Shown here piece after piece: positions 8,541 to 18,676 of a stretch of 64,000 bases of DNA. The notes below the pieces were generated by a model. It had not been told where the DNA came from and searched no databases. It worked only from the letters and a program-made list of their open reading frames with translations. Source of the stretch: Klebsiella spallanzanii. Lineage in GTDB: Bacteria > Pseudomonadota > Gammaproteobacteria > Enterobacterales > Enterobacteriaceae. Both the position numbers and the translations under genes were made by a program. Every line of letters starts with the position of its first letter. Position 1 is the first letter of the stretch. The stretch spans positions 186,001 through 250,000 of the forward strand of contig NZ_CABGGS010000045.1 in assembly GCF_902158555.1 (NCBI RefSeq), written 5' to 3'.

Positions 8541-10403
8541 ATGAGTTTTGATATTGCCAAATACCCGACCCTGGCGCTGGTGGACTCCACCCAGGAGTTG
8601 CGTTTGTTGCCGAAAGACAGCCTGCCGAAACTGTGTGACGAACTGCGGCGTTACCTGCTGGACAGCGTCAGCCGCTCCAGCGGGCACTTTGCCTCCGGCC
8701 TTGGCACGGTTGAACTAACCGTGGCGCTGCACTACGTCTATAACACACCGTTCGACCGCCTGATCTGGGACGTCGGCCACCAGGCTTACCCGCATAAAAT
8801 TCTGACCGGACGCCGTGACAAAATCGGCACTATCCGCCAGAAAGGCGGCCTGCATCCCTTCCCGTGGCGCGGAGAGAGCGAGTATGACGTCCTGAGCGTC
8901 GGTCACTCTTCGACCTCCATCTCTGCCGGGATCGGCATCGCTATCGCCGCAGCCAAAGAAGATAAGCAGCGGCGCGCGGTCTGCGTGATCGGCGACGGGG
9001 CGATAACCGCCGGAATGGCGTTTGAAGCGATGAATCACGCTGGCGATATCAAACCCGACCTGCTGGTGGTGCTCAACGATAATGAAATGTCGATCTCCGA
9101 AAATGTCGGCGCGCTAAACAATCATCTGGCGCAGCTGCTTTCCGGCAAGCTCTACTCCACGCTGCGCGAAGGCGGCAAAAAAGTCTTCTCTGGCGTACCG
9201 CCGATTAAAGAGCTGCTCAAACGCACCGAGGAACACATCAAAGGGATGGTGGTTCCGGGGACGCTGTTTGAAGAGCTGGGCTTTAACTACATTGGGCCGG
9301 TGGACGGCCACGATGTTATCGGGTTGGTTAATACGCTGAAGAACATGCGCGATCTGAAAGGGCCGCAGTTCCTGCATATTATGACCAAGAAAGGCCGCGG
9401 CTACGAGCCCGCCGAAAAAGACCCAATTACCTTCCACGCAGTACCTAAATTCGACCACACCAGCGGCGTACTGCCAAAAAGCAGCGGCGGCCTACCCTCT
9501 TACTCGAAAATCTTCGGCGACTGGCTGTGCGAAACTGCCGCGAAAGATGACAAGCTGATGGCCGTCACGCCAGCAATGCGCGAAGGTTCAGGGATGGTCG
9601 AGTTCTCGAAAAAATACCCTGATCAGTATTTCGATGTCGCTATTGCCGAACAGCACGCGGTGACCTTTGCTGCCGGGCTGGCGATTGGCGGCTATAAACC
9701 GGTGGTGGCGATTTACTCTACGTTCCTGCAACGCGCCTACGACCAGGTGATTCACGATGTCGCTATCCAGAAACTGCCGGTGCTGTTCGCTATCGATCGT
9801 GCGGGTATCGTTGGCGCTGATGGTCAGACCCATCAGGGCGCATTCGATATCTCCTTCCTGCGCTGCATCCCGGATATGGTCATCATGACCCCGAGCGATG
9901 AGAACGAATGCCGCCAGATGCTGTATACCGGTTATCACTACAACGACGGACCAAGCGCGGTGCGCTATCCGCGCGGCGCTGGTACCGGCGCGGCGTTTGA
10001 GCCGCTGGCCTCGCTGCCTATCGGTAAAGGCGTAGTGAAACGTGAAGGCGAAAAAATCGCGATTCTGAACTTCGGTACCCTGCTGCCGCAGGCCGCAAAA
10101 GTGGCGGAAAAGCTCAATGCCACTCTGGTGGACATGCGCTTTGCCAAGCCACTGGATGAGCCTCTGGTGCTGCAGTTGGCTGCAGAACACGACGTGCTGG
10201 TCACTCTGGAAGAAAACGCCATCATGGGCGGAGCAGGCAGCGGCGTGAACGAGCTGCTGATGTCGCGCCGCCGTGCGGTTCCGGTGCTGAATCTCGGCCT
10301 GCCTGATTTCTTCATCCCGCAGGGCACCCAGGAAGAAGTTTATGCCGACCTCGGCCTCGACGCCGCCGGTATTGAAGCCAAAATCCACGCCTGGCTAGCA
10401 TAA
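8541..10403 (+). CDS. dxs: 1-deoxy-D-xylulose-5-phosphate synthase
   Basis: 620 residues, the usual Dxs length. It is a thiamine-diphosphate enzyme that joins pyruvate and glyceraldehyde 3-phosphate, the entry step of the methylerythritol phosphate pathway and a source for thiamine and pyridoxal. H49 (SSGHFASG), the TPP loop GDG at 151-153 with a following NDNEMS, and the pyrimidine-domain AEQHAV are all present. It is the third gene of xseB-ispA-dxs, with only 18 bp between it and ispA. An inverted repeat lies between dxs and yajO. Confidence 0.97.
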   Translation: MSFDIAKYPTLALVDSTQELRLLPKDSLPKLCDELRRYLLDSVSRSSGHFASGLGTVELTVALHYVYNTPFDRLIWDVGHQAYPHKILTGRRDKIGTIRQKGGLHPFPWRGESEYDVLSVGHSSTSISAGIGIAIAAAKEDKQRRAVCVIGDGAITAGMAFEAMNHAGDIKPDLLVVLNDNEMSISENVGALNNHLAQLLSGKLYSTLREGGKKVFSGVPPIKELLKRTEEHIKGMVVPGTLFEELGFNYIGPVDGHDVIGLVNTLKNMRDLKGPQFLHIMTKKGRGYEPAEKDPITFHAVPKFDHTSGVLPKSSGGLPSYSKIFGDWLCETAAKDDKLMAVTPAMREGSGMVEFSKKYPDQYFDVAIAEQHAVTFAAGLAIGGYKPVVAIYSTFLQRAYDQVIHDVAIQKLPVLFAIDRAGIVGADGQTHQGAFDISFLRCIPDMVIMTPSDENECRQMLYTGYHYNDGPSAVRYPRGAGTGAAFEPLASLPIGKGVVKREGEKIAILNFGTLLPQAAKVAEKLNATLVDMRFAKPLDEPLVLQLAAEHDVLVTLEENAIMGGAGSGVNELLMSRRRAVPVLNLGLPDFFIPQGTQEEVYADLGLDAAGIEAKIHAWLA

Positions 10404-10413
10404 TTCCGGTGAC

Positions 10414-10458
10414 CGCTCCTGCTATGCTTAAGGGATAACCTTTACAGTAGCAGGAGCG
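10414..10458 (+). other. inverted repeat enclosing the yajO ribosome site
   Basis: A perfect 11-bp pair (CGCTCCTGCTA at 10414-10424, TAGCAGGAGCG at 10448-10458) encloses a 23-nt loop. The right arm holds the AGGAG Shine-Dalgarno of yajO, whose ATG follows four bases later. Folding would hide the ribosome site. It could instead mark a weak dxs terminator, but no T-run follows. Confidence 0.55.
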
Positions 10459-10462
10459 TATT

Positions 10463-11437
10463 ATGCATTACATTCCCCTTGGCGATACCGATCTGCGCGT
10501 TTCCCGGCTTTGCCTTGGCTGTATGACCTTCGGCGAACCGGACCGCGGTAACCATGCCTGGACCTTACCCGAAGAGAGCAGTCGCCCGCTGATAAAATAC
10601 GCCCTCGAAGGCGGCATTAACTTTTTCGACACCTCGAACAACTATTCAGACGGCAGCAGCGAAGAGATCCTTGGCCGCGCGCTGCGTGAGTATGCCCGCC
10701 GCGACGCCGTTATCGTCGCCACTAAGGTTTATCACCAGGTGGGCGATCTTTCACAGGGGCTATCGCGCGCGCAAATTCTGCGTTCTATTGACGATAGCCT
10801 GCGCCGTCTCGGTATGGAGTATGTCGATCTGCTGCAAATCCATCGCTGGGATTACACCACGCCCATTGAAGAGACCCTGGAGGCGCTAAACGATGTGGTT
10901 AAGGCGGGTAAAGCTCGCTATATCGGCGCGTCGTCGATGCATGCGCGGCAGTTCGCCCAGGCGCTGGCGTTGCAACAGCAGAATAACTGGGCGCGCTTTG
11001 TGACCATGCAGGATCACTACAATCTGATTTATCGTGAAGAAGAAAATGAGATGCTGCCGCTGTGCAGCCGAGAAGGCGTCGCGGTAATGCCATGGAGCCC
11101 GCTGGCGCGCGGCCGCCTGACCCGCCCGTGGGGGGAAACCACCGCCCGTCTGGTCTCAGATGAGGTCGGTAAGGCGCTCTACAATGCCGCAGATGAGAAT
11201 GATGAACTGATTGCCAACAACCTCGCCGAGGTCGCGGAAGAGCTTGATGCCAACCGCGCTCAGGTGGCGCTGGCCTGGCTGTTGAGCAAACCCGGCGTAG
11301 CCGCGCCGATTATCGGCGCCTCAAGGCAAGAGCAAATGGATGAACTGCTACATGCGGTCGATTTAACGCTAACGCCAGAGCAGATTGAAAAGCTGGAGAC
11401 GCCGTACAAACCGCACCCGATTGTCGGGTTCAAGTAA
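10463..11437 (+). CDS. yajO: aldo/keto reductase YajO
   Basis: 324 residues, the E. coli YajO length. It is a TIM-barrel NADPH-dependent aldo-keto reductase with the full catalytic tetrad: D56, Y61 (FFDTSNNYSDG), K88 (VATKVY) and H127 (LQIHRWD). The cofactor-binding end GASRQEQ is near residue 292. The E. coli protein has been linked to xylulose or 1-deoxyxylulose reduction; the position right after dxs fits this, but that is an inference. The AGGAG ribosome site lies inside the inverted repeat described separately. The gene ends at a REP cluster shared with the convergent pgpA. Confidence 0.93.
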   Translation: MHYIPLGDTDLRVSRLCLGCMTFGEPDRGNHAWTLPEESSRPLIKYALEGGINFFDTSNNYSDGSSEEILGRALREYARRDAVIVATKVYHQVGDLSQGLSRAQILRSIDDSLRRLGMEYVDLLQIHRWDYTTPIEETLEALNDVVKAGKARYIGASSMHARQFAQALALQQQNNWARFVTMQDHYNLIYREEENEMLPLCSREGVAVMPWSPLARGRLTRPWGETTARLVSDEVGKALYNAADENDELIANNLAEVAEELDANRAQVALAWLLSKPGVAAPIIGASRQEQMDELLHAVDLTLTPEQIEKLETPYKPHPIVGFK

Positions 11438-11469
11438 CGTTCTACTTCTACAGGGCTACTCTGCGCTCT

Positions 11470-11563
11470 TTGCTCCCCGGGGGCGGCGCCTTGCCCGGGC
11501 TACGGGATCGGCGTGAATTGCAGGTTTTGTAGCCCGGACAGGTGCGCAGCACCGCCTCCGGAA
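11470..11563. repeat. REP/BIME-type palindrome cluster
   Basis: GC-rich palindromic units lie between the convergent genes yajO and pgpA. The segment at 11529-11562 (TAGCCCGGACAGGTGCGCAG and following) recurs almost unchanged at 63031-63066. Facing units such as GCCCGGGCTACGG point to a BIME-like pair. Confidence 0.65.
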
Positions 11564-11589
11564 AGTTGCTGACCTGGAGTCTACTGTGC

Positions 11590-12096
11590 TTAGAGAAGAC
11601 CAATCGGCCAGTGGTGACCAATCACGTACAGCACCCCGGCAGAAATCACCCCGGCGACGATATCGTCTACCATAATCCCCATCCCGCCGTGGATATTGCG
11701 GTCAAACCAGCGGATAGGCCACGGCTTCCACATATCAAAGATGCGGAAAATCACAAAGCCGGCGGCAACCCACTGCCAGTCCATCGTCGGTAACGCCATC
11801 AGGGTTATCCACATCCCGACAAACTCGTCCCAGACGATGCTACCGTGATCGTGGGTGCCCATATCTTTCGCCGTACGGTGACAGATATAGACGCCAATGC
11901 AGATGCTCATCATCACTACCAGCGAATAGAGCTGCCAGGGGAGTAAGGTCAGCAGATACCAGAAGGGGATCGACGCCAGCGATCCCATTGTTCCCGGCAC
12001 CACGGGGCTTAGCCCGCTACCGAAGCCAGTCGCCAGAAGATGCCAGGGGTTGCTCATCTTCAGGCGACTTTTCGCCACATCTCTACTACGCGCCAA
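11590..12096 (-). CDS. pgpA: phosphatidylglycerophosphatase A
   Basis: The conserved membrane protein from [15 protein letters not shown] onwards matches E. coli PgpA. It shows the motif DDIVAGV near the C-terminus and several membrane helices. It removes phosphate from phosphatidylglycerol phosphate in the inner membrane. The start is uncertain: where I recall the E. coli ATG, this strain has ACG. The best options are a TTG at 12096 (168 residues, AAGGGA upstream, overlapping the end of thiL by 11 bp), a GTG at 12078, or an ATG at 12057 (155 residues). I give the TTG. It is the last gene of nusB-thiL-pgpA on the minus strand. Confidence 0.9.
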   Translation of the reverse strand: MARSRDVAKSRLKMSNPWHLLATGFGSGLSPVVPGTMGSLASIPFWYLLTLLPWQLYSLVVMMSICIGVYICHRTAKDMGTHDHGSIVWDEFVGMWITLMALPTMDWQWVAAGFVIFRIFDMWKPWPIRWFDRNIHGGMGIMVDDIVAGVISAGVLYVIGHHWPIGLL

Positions 12097-13060
12097 AATG
12101 ATCGTATCCCTTAAAATCGAGCGTGACAGGCTTGCCTTCGCGGATAAATTGCAGGCCTTCCGATTCCGGGAGAATCTGGCCAATACAGGTGAAACGTGCG
12201 CCGAGATTGGCGAGGGCGACGTCAAGCGCCCCGCGATTAAGTTCCGGCACGGTAAAGCACAGTTCATAATCTTCGCCGCCGGAGAGCGCCCAGCGTAGCG
12301 CCTGTTCCGTCTCAACCTGACGCAGCATAGCATCCGAGAACGGCATCGCATCAAGGTCGACGCGCGCGCCACAGCCGCTGGCTTTGAGAATATGGCCCAG
12401 ATCGGAAATCAGGCCGTCGGAGAGATCGATGGCGGAATTCGCCAGATCGCGCAGCGCCTGTCCCTGCAAAACACGCGGTAGAGGACGCAAATGACGTGCC
12501 AGGAGGTAATCCGCGTCGGTGGCATCTTCCACCTGTAGCCTGTCCTGCAAAATCGCCAGCCCTGCGGCGCTGTCTCCCGGCGTGCCGGTGACGTAAATCC
12601 AGTCGCCATGCTTCGCCCCGGAGCGCTTCAGACCGCGTCCCGTTGGCACAAATCCGTGGATTCCCAGCGTCATCGATAGCGGTCCGCGAGTAGTATCGCC
12701 GCCAATGAGCTGCATATCGTAATAGTTGAGCTGAACAAACAGGCTGTCGCTAAAGGCTTCAAGCCAGGCTTCGTCTGCTTCCGGTAGCGTCAGAGCCAGC
12801 GTTAGCCACGCTGGTTCCGCGCCCATCGCGGCGAGGTCGCTCAGATTCACCGCCAGCGCTTTATAAGCGAGGTCGGCAGGGTCAATATCGGGTAAAAAAT
12901 GGTTTCCCGCCACCAGGGTGTCGGTGCTGATTGCCAGCGTTTTTTTCTCGGGGATGTTCAGGAGCGCGCAGTCGTCGCCAATGCCGGTTTCAACATCAAG
13001 ACGAGCGCTTTTTACGCGATCAAAATAACGGGCAATCAGGGAAAATTCGCCGCATGCCAT
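12086..13060 (-). CDS. thiL: thiamine-monophosphate kinase
   Basis: 324 residues of the PurM/AIR-synthase fold. The N-terminal GIGDDCALL (near residue 26) and [12 protein letters not shown] carry the Mg-ATP ligands, and GGDTTRGP and LSDGLISD follow. It phosphorylates thiamine monophosphate to thiamine diphosphate, the cofactor of Dxs encoded nearby. It lies between nusB (75 bp upstream, with a structured spacer) and pgpA (overlapping start region) in the conserved order ribD-ribE-nusB-thiL-pgpA. Confidence 0.97.
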   Translation of the reverse strand: MACGEFSLIARYFDRVKSARLDVETGIGDDCALLNIPEKKTLAISTDTLVAGNHFLPDIDPADLAYKALAVNLSDLAAMGAEPAWLTLALTLPEADEAWLEAFSDSLFVQLNYYDMQLIGGDTTRGPLSMTLGIHGFVPTGRGLKRSGAKHGDWIYVTGTPGDSAAGLAILQDRLQVEDATDADYLLARHLRPLPRVLQGQALRDLANSAIDLSDGLISDLGHILKASGCGARVDLDAMPFSDAMLRQVETEQALRWALSGGEDYELCFTVPELNRGALDVALANLGARFTCIGQILPESEGLQFIREGKPVTLDFKGYDHFGA

Positions 13061-13090
13061 ACGTTATGCCTCAGCAAAAGAAAAGAATAA

Positions 13091-13128
13091 GGCCGGGCTT
13101 ACAGAAGTGAAATTCTGCAAATCCGGCC
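13091..13128 (-). other. structured spacer between nusB and thiL
   Basis: GGCCGG pairs with CCGGCC, and inside it CAGAA pairs with TTCTG, giving a two-part stem with an internal loop. No long T-run follows on either strand. It may be a processing or attenuation element. Confidence 0.4.
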
Positions 13129-13135
13129 CTGGAGT

Positions 13136-13555
13136 TTACTTTTTGTTGGGACGAATTACCGGGGCAGCTTTGTCCAGCACGCCGTTGACAAACTTGTGGC
13201 TATCTTCAGCGCCAAAGGTTTTCGCGAGCTCAATGGCTTCGTTAATCGCAACTTTGTACGGAACATCGCTACGCTTTGACAGCTCAAACAGCGCGATACG
13301 CAGCACCGCTTTTTCCACCTGACCCAGCTCGTCCAGCAGACGAGAAAGATACGGCTTCATCAGGCCGTCGAGGTACGCGCTGTTAGTCGCCACTCCGGAC
13401 AGCAGTTCGCGGAAATACAGAACGTCGACATCTTTCACATCCTGTTCCGCCAGGAACTGGTATTCAACATCAGCGATGTCGTTCTGGGACAACTGCCAGG
13501 AGTAAAGCGCCTGGACAGCACACTCACGGGCGCGGCGACGAGCAGCAGGTTTCAC
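13136..13555 (-). CDS. nusB: transcription antitermination factor NusB
   Basis: 139 residues, the E. coli length. It is an all-helical protein that starts with [20 protein letters not shown], the usual arginine-rich N-terminus that binds boxA RNA with NusE (S10) in rRNA antitermination complexes. It lies 20 bp after ribE and 75 bp before thiL, a conserved arrangement. No anomalies. Confidence 0.97.
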   Translation of the reverse strand: MKPAARRRARECAVQALYSWQLSQNDIADVEYQFLAEQDVKDVDVLYFRELLSGVATNSAYLDGLMKPYLSRLLDELGQVEKAVLRIALFELSKRSDVPYKVAINEAIELAKTFGAEDSHKFVNGVLDKAAPVIRPNKK

Positions 13556-13575
13556 GGAATTCCCCTTACAAAAAA

Positions 13576-14046
13576 TCAGGCCTTGATGGCTTTCAATACG
13601 TTAATCATTTCCAGCGCGGTCAGCGCTGCTTCAGCGCCTTTGTTACCGGCTTTGGTGCCAGCGCGTTCGATGGCTTGTTCAATACTTTCTGTGGTCAGAA
13701 CACCGAAGGCTACCGGGATCCCGCTGTCCTGAGCGACGTGCGCCAGGCCATTGCTTGCACCGCCAGCCACATATTCAAAGTGCGCAGTGCCGCCACGGAT
13801 AACGGTACCCAGTGCAATCACCGCATCATATTTACCGGTTTTTGCCAGTGCGTCAGCCGCCAGCGGCAGTTCATACGCGCCCGGAACCCAAACAACGGTA
13901 ATGTTTTCATCTTTTACCTGGCCAATACGTTTCAGGGCGTCAATCGCACCTTCCAGCAGGCTGTCATTGATAAAGTTGTTGAAACGCGCAATGGTGATGG
14001 CGACGCGAGCGTCCGGGGTAGCAACGTTAGCTTCAATAATGTTCAT
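13576..14046 (-). CDS. ribE: 6,7-dimethyl-8-ribityllumazine synthase
   Basis: 156 residues, the E. coli RibE (RibH) length. It condenses 5-amino-6-ribitylaminouracil with dihydroxybutanone phosphate; sixty copies form a capsid-like shell in relatives. Motifs seen are ARFNNFI near residue 21, VPGAYELP near 53 and [14 protein letters not shown] near 81, the substrate region with the catalytic histidine. It follows ribD after an 88-bp spacer with a short GC-rich hairpin and precedes nusB by 20 bp. Confidence 0.97.
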   Translation of the reverse strand: MNIIEANVATPDARVAITIARFNNFINDSLLEGAIDALKRIGQVKDENITVVWVPGAYELPLAADALAKTGKYDAVIALGTVIRGGTAHFEYVAGGASNGLAHVAQDSGIPVAFGVLTTESIEQAIERAGTKAGNKGAEAALTALEMINVLKAIKA

Positions 14047-14134
14047 ACTCTTCCTTCGGGTTCATTTGGCCCCGCAAGGGGGGCGGATTCTATCATAATA
14101 ATCGGCGCACTGCTTTCCCTTTTGACCGGGGAAA

Positions 14135-15238
14135 TCAAGCGTTCACTAAATGCAGGCAAATATCCGGGCCTACATGACGTATCTCGTTGAATTTGAAATG
14201 GGGTGCCTGATTCAGTTTCTCAAGCCCCGGCAGCGCGCATAAACCGCGCGCATCGTTGCCTAACAGTTTAGGCGCAATATAGACGATAAGCTCGTCCACC
14301 AATCCGGCCTGTAACAGGGCACCGGCAAGCGTTGGCCCGGCTTCCACCCAAATCGTGTTAATTTGCTGCTTACCCAGCTGCATCATCAGTAAAACCAGAT
14401 CCAGTTGACCGTTATGTTCCGGTACTAACAGCGTACGTACGCTCTCCGGCCACTGCCGTTCATCTTCACGGGTGCGGGCAAACAGCGTTTCTCCCGTCTG
14501 CTGAACAATACGATGCTGTGGAGTGACGCGGTTCTGACTATCAATAACGATGCGCAAAGGTTGACGCAGGTTTTCCTGCGGGTACAACGCCTGGGTGTCG
14601 GCGTTGAGTTCGTTCCAGCGCACGGTAAGCTGAGGATCGTCCGCCAGCACCGTCGCGCTGCTGGTAAGAATAGCGTGGCTCTGCGCACGCAGACGCTGCA
14701 CGTCGCGTCGCGCCTGCGGTGAAGTTATCCACTGGCTCTCTCCGCTGGCCATCGCCGTGCGGCCATCCAAAGATGCGCCCATTTTAAGCTGGATATAAGG
14801 GAAACCGGTACGCATCCGCTTCAGGAAGCCTTTATTCAGCGCTTCGGCCGCGTTCATCATCAGCCCGTGGCTCACGTCAACGCCTTCCTGTTGCAAACGG
14901 TACAGGCCGCGCCCTGCAACCTGCGGATTCGGGTCCTGCATCGCGGCAACGACGCGGGTCACGCCTGCGGCAATCAGCGCTTCGCAGCACGGCGGCGTAC
15001 GGCCATGATGGCTACAGGGTTCAAGGGTCACGTAAGCCGTCGCGCCTTTCGCTTTTTCGCCCGCCATGCGCAGCGCGTGCACTTCCGCATGCGGTTCGCC
15101 AGCGCGATAGTGGAAACCTTCGCCAACGATCTCGCCATCTTTGACGATCACGCAGCCAACATTCGGGTTTGGATGAGTGGTGAAGCGTCCACGCGCGGCC
15201 AGCTTAAGGGCTCGCGCCATGTATATTTCGTCCTGCAT
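14135..15238 (-). CDS. ribD: riboflavin biosynthesis deaminase/reductase RibD
   Basis: 367 residues, a fusion of two enzymes. The N-terminal cytidine-deaminase-like domain shows the zinc site H50-A-E52 with C75 and C84 (PCSHHGRTPPCC). The C-terminal domain (from about 147) is the NADPH-dependent reductase. Together they deaminate and reduce the pyrimidine intermediate of riboflavin synthesis. It lies three bases after the nrdR stop codon and upstream of ribE, in the conserved nrdR-ribD-ribE-nusB order. Confidence 0.97.
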   Translation of the reverse strand: MQDEIYMARALKLAARGRFTTHPNPNVGCVIVKDGEIVGEGFHYRAGEPHAEVHALRMAGEKAKGATAYVTLEPCSHHGRTPPCCEALIAAGVTRVVAAMQDPNPQVAGRGLYRLQQEGVDVSHGLMMNAAEALNKGFLKRMRTGFPYIQLKMGASLDGRTAMASGESQWITSPQARRDVQRLRAQSHAILTSSATVLADDPQLTVRWNELNADTQALYPQENLRQPLRIVIDSQNRVTPQHRIVQQTGETLFARTREDERQWPESVRTLLVPEHNGQLDLVLLMMQLGKQQINTIWVEAGPTLAGALLQAGLVDELIVYIAPKLLGNDARGLCALPGLEKLNQAPHFKFNEIRHVGPDICLHLVNA

Positions 15239-15241
15239 GGC

Positions 15242-15715
<474 letters not shown>

Positions 15716-15838
15716 CTAACGGGTAGTTTACCGCGAAGTGACCCGACAACAAAGAAAGAGCTTTTGAGACAAAGGATCTATAGTGCGTTTACCTGAACGA
15801 TCTACCATTAAGCATCCTCTGTTAACGGAATCCCGACC

Positions 15839-16381
15839 ATGACAAGACGTTATCTAAAACTGGCCATTATGGGTAGCCTCTTCACCCTCAGCGCCTGCGC
15901 ACAGCAAAGCGAAGTCCGCCAGATGAACCAGAGCGTGAGCACGCTGAGCAAAGAGATGACTCAGCTCAATCAGCAAACGGTAAAAATCACCCAGCAAAAC
16001 GTTCTTAATGCGAAATCGAGCAGCGGCGTGTACCTGCTACCGGGCGCGAAAACACCGGCTCGGCTGAAAAGCCAGATTGGCACCCTACGCATGTCGTTAC
16101 TCAACATCACCCCAGATGGCGATGGTACCCGACTGACGTTGCGCATCCAGGGCGAGTCAAACGATCCGCTCCCCGCTTTTAGCGCCACGGTAGCCTCAGG
16201 GCAGATTAGCGGCACAACCGATAGCTACCAGGAAGTTAATGTACAAAATCAGCTCATTAGCGCTCCGGCCAGCATTCTGGCACCGAGCGACGTCGATATT
16301 CCGCTGCGCCTGAATGGCGTTACGCCAGAGCAGGTCGGCTTCGTTCGCATCCACGATATCCAGCCCGCAGATATGCAGTAA
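15839..16381 (+). CDS. yajI: lipoprotein YajI (DUF3251)
   Basis: 180 residues. A short basic start and hydrophobic stretch end in the lipobox LSAC with the lipidated cysteine at C20, so the mature protein is anchored by lipid. The next residues after C20 are A-Q-Q, not aspartate, which favours sorting to the outer membrane. A coiled-coil-like stretch (about 28-55, rich in Q, S and T) precedes a beta-rich domain. It matches E. coli YajI of the DUF3251 family; no function is known. It lies between nrdR (divergent) and tsx (same strand, separate promoter). Confidence 0.88.
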   Translation: MTRRYLKLAIMGSLFTLSACAQQSEVRQMNQSVSTLSKEMTQLNQQTVKITQQNVLNAKSSSGVYLLPGAKTPARLKSQIGTLRMSLLNITPDGDGTRLTLRIQGESNDPLPAFSATVASGQISGTTDSYQEVNVQNQLISAPASILAPSDVDIPLRLNGVTPEQVGFVRIHDIQPADMQ

Positions 16382-16389
16382 TTCTCTCA

Positions 16390-16417
16390 GCCGGATGCCA
16401 CAAACATCCGGCGTTTT
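16390..16417 (+). terminator. terminator after yajI
   Basis: An 8-bp stem (GCCGGATG / CATCCGGC) with a 7-nt loop is followed by GTTTT, nine bases after the yajI stop. Confidence 0.75.
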
Positions 16418-16548
16418 GCCGCCGCGCAAATCCATTTACAGATTTCCCATTCAGTTCACTAAAAATTGACTGTGTTTATGAATTTCGGTGGCATTTTGTC
16501 AAGAAATGCATAAAATCGTGAACGCAATCGATTACGTGCATGTTCGTT

Positions 16549-16591
16549 ATGTGAAACAACACATATTTTTGTGAGCAAGGATTCCTATAAT
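16549..16591 (+). promoter_or_regulatory. CRP-type site and -10 box of tsx
   Basis: ATGTGAAACAACACAT (16549-16564) is a near-perfect palindrome of the CRP type, and a TATAAT -10 box lies at 16586-16591. The site centre falls about 41 bp before the predicted start point, the class II CRP position. E. coli tsx is known to be CRP/CytR- and DeoR-controlled. The rest of the 295-bp spacer (16382-16676) holds the yajI terminator and AT-rich sequence. Confidence 0.65.
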
Positions 16592-16676
16592 AGACGCCAC
16601 AGAAATACGAAATATTTAGAAACGCTTCGGCGATTCTTTTAACGCCTTCAGGCTTAATTTAAACAGTGGCATCATT

Positions 16677-17561
16677 ATGAAAAAAACATTACTGGCAGCC
16701 GGCGCAGCTCTGGCGCTCTCCGCATCTTTCTCTGCCAGCGCGGCAGAAAACGACAAACCGCAATATCTGTCTGATTGGTGGCACCAGAGTGTGAACGTGG
16801 TCGGTAGCTACCACACTCGTTTTGGGCCGCAGATCCGCAACGATACCTACCTGGAATATGAAGCGTTTGCCAAGAAAGATTGGTTTGATTTCTATGGCTA
16901 TATGGATGCGCCGGTCTTCTTCGGTGGTAACACCAACGCGAAAGGTATCTGGAACCACGGTTCTCCGCTGTTTATGGAGATTGAGCCGCGCTTTTCTATC
17001 GATAAACTGACCGGAACCGATCTCAGCTTCGGTCCGTTCAAAGAGTGGTATTTCGCTAACAACTACATCTACGATATGGGCCGCAATAAGTCCGGTCGTC
17101 AGAGCACCTGGTATATGGGTCTGGGTACCGATATCGACACCGGTCTGCCGATGAGCCTCTCCCTGAACGTGTACGCTAAATACCAGTGGCAGAACTACGA
17201 AGCATCGAACGAAAACGAATGGGACGGTTACCGTTTCAAAGTGAAATACTTTGTTCCGCTGACCGATCTGTGGGGCGGTTCACTGAGCTATATCGGCTTT
17301 ACCAACTTTGACTGGGGTTCCGATCTGGGCGATGACAACTTCTACGACATGAACGGCAAGCATGCGCGTACCAGTAACTCCATCGCCTCCAGCCACATCC
17401 TGGCGCTGAACTACGATCACTGGCACTACTCCGTGGTAGCCCGTTACTGGCACAACGGCGGCCAGTGGGCGGACGACGCTAAGCTGAACTTCGGCAGCGG
17501 CGACTTTAACGTCCGCTCTACCGGCTGGGGTGGTTACCTCGTGGTCGGTTACAACTTCTAA
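16677..17561 (+). CDS. tsx: nucleoside-specific outer-membrane channel Tsx
   Basis: 294 residues, the E. coli length. A signal peptide of 22 residues ([10 protein letters not shown] to SASA) precedes AENDKPQYL. The rest is a 12-strand beta-barrel rich in aromatic girdle residues and ends in VVGYNF with the terminal phenylalanine needed for outer-membrane insertion. It lets nucleosides and deoxynucleosides cross the outer membrane and is a phage T6/colicin K receptor in E. coli. The segment near residues 222-237 ([16 protein letters not shown]) differs clearly from my recollection of E. coli and is probably a surface loop. The start has a normal long leader with CRP control. Confidence 0.97.
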   Translation: MKKTLLAAGAALALSASFSASAAENDKPQYLSDWWHQSVNVVGSYHTRFGPQIRNDTYLEYEAFAKKDWFDFYGYMDAPVFFGGNTNAKGIWNHGSPLFMEIEPRFSIDKLTGTDLSFGPFKEWYFANNYIYDMGRNKSGRQSTWYMGLGTDIDTGLPMSLSLNVYAKYQWQNYEASNENEWDGYRFKVKYFVPLTDLWGGSLSYIGFTNFDWGSDLGDDNFYDMNGKHARTSNSIASSHILALNYDHWHYSVVARYWHNGGQWADDAKLNFGSGDFNVRSTGWGGYLVVGYNF

Positions 17562-17606
17562 TCCGCTGTGAATGTCCCCGGCGTCCGCGTCGGGGATCGC
17601 TCATCC

Positions 17607-18296
17607 TTAACGCTCTTCGCATCTCACCTTGCGCATAAAATCACTCAATGAACGATCGGCTCGCTCGCTGAAATGACGCCCGGTCACGACAATATCCAGG
17701 CAGCGATCGAGACGAAAACAGCGATAGTCTTCCCGCAGTTCGCACCAGGTCACCAGCAGCCAGCGCTCACCCCAGAAGAAAAGCCCCAGCGGCAGCACTT
17801 CACGCTGCGACACGTTTCCAGCTTCATCACGATAATGCAACGCCAGCGCCTGCTGTACGGAGACGGCCCGATGCACTAAATCAAATTGATCTTTGGTGTA
17901 ACCCTGCGAACCAAAGTCGGGCGCAAACAGGCGCGACTGCTCCGCCTTGCGTCGGCTCTCCGCCGGTAATATCGCCAGCACTTTTTCCTGTGCCGACTCC
18001 AGCGCCTGGGATAGCGACGCGCCGCCCCAGGTTTGCAACAACCGAATAGCAGCCACCAGCGCCTCCGACTCCTGCGTCGTCAGCATCAGCGGCGGTAAAT
18101 CATAACCCGCCAGCAGCCGGTAGCCGCTTCCCGCCTCCCCCTCCACCGGCACGCCAGAGAGCGACAGATCGCGAATATCACGGTAAATCGTACGCTCGGA
18201 CACGCCAAGCCGCTCGGCCAGCAGCCCGGCAGTGGTTAACCTTCTACCGCGCAGGATCTGGACGATTTGAAAAAGGCGGTCGGCGCGTCGGCTCAT
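17607..18296 (-). CDS. YafY-type HTH/WYL transcriptional regulator
   Basis: 229 residues. A DeoR/HTH_11-type winged helix occupies residues 1-60 (LAERLGVSERTIYRDIRDLS). A WYL-like ligand-sensing domain follows from about 135, with the core LPLGLFFWGERWLLVTWCEL. Such proteins usually control a neighbouring gene. It lies 14 bp after a VOC-family gene on the same strand, so the two are probably one transcript and the regulator may control it. The signal sensed is unknown. This block is not at this place in E. coli K-12 as I recall. Confidence 0.85.
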   Translation of the reverse strand: MSRRADRLFQIVQILRGRRLTTAGLLAERLGVSERTIYRDIRDLSLSGVPVEGEAGSGYRLLAGYDLPPLMLTTQESEALVAAIRLLQTWGGASLSQALESAQEKVLAILPAESRRKAEQSRLFAPDFGSQGYTKDQFDLVHRAVSVQQALALHYRDEAGNVSQREVLPLGLFFWGERWLLVTWCELREDYRCFRLDRCLDIVVTGRHFSERADRSLSDFMRKVRCEER

Positions 18297-18310
18297 TTTT
18301 GTTATCTCAT

Positions 18311-18676
18311 TTACGCGGGTTGGTGAAGGCCAATCCGATTACCCTCGCTATCAATAAACAAGGCAATTGTGCCAATATCGTCCGCCAGCTCAAGCGGGCC
18401 AAAAACGCAGCTTCCGCCCGCTGAACTCACGCGTTCGAGCGCAGCCGCCAGGTTGTCAGTATGCAGATAGATAATACATCCCTGATCGGAAGGTTTAACG
18501 CCGTCGAATTTTGCCAGCGCACCGCCGGGAGCCGGATCCTGATAAGGAAATACGGCCATTTCAGCACAGTCCATATTCTCCCGCTTCAGCGTTACCTGCA
18601 TCACCGGTTCGTAAAACGCCACGGCACGATCCATATCCGCAACCGGGATCTCAAACCAGTTAATTACGTTTCTCAT
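18311..18676 (-). CDS. VOC-family (glyoxalase/bleomycin-resistance fold) protein
   Basis: 121 residues, a single VOC module with paired beta-alpha-beta-beta-beta repeats. INWFEIPVADMDRAVAFYEPV starts the first and GCIIYLHTDNLAAALERV the second. The C-terminal DSEGNRIGL is typical of the family. It may be a metal-dependent lyase, isomerase or binding protein; the reaction cannot be told. The frame runs 25 codons further upstream, but the ATG at 18676 follows AGGAGGATAT, a strong ribosome site. It is the first gene of a pair with the WYL regulator. Confidence 0.85.
   Translation of the reverse strand: MRNVINWFEIPVADMDRAVAFYEPVMQVTLKRENMDCAEMAVFPYQDPAPGGALAKFDGVKPSDQGCIIYLHTDNLAAALERVSSAGGSCVFGPLELADDIGTIALFIDSEGNRIGLHQPA

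Noticed and set aside
9588-10388. 266-codon open frame opposite dxs
   Set aside because: Antisense shadow of dxs caused by GC-rich codon structure; no independent support.
14047-14134. FMN riboswitch before ribE
   Set aside because: The spacer is only 88 bp and has none of the conserved RFN blocks; only a short GC hairpin is present.
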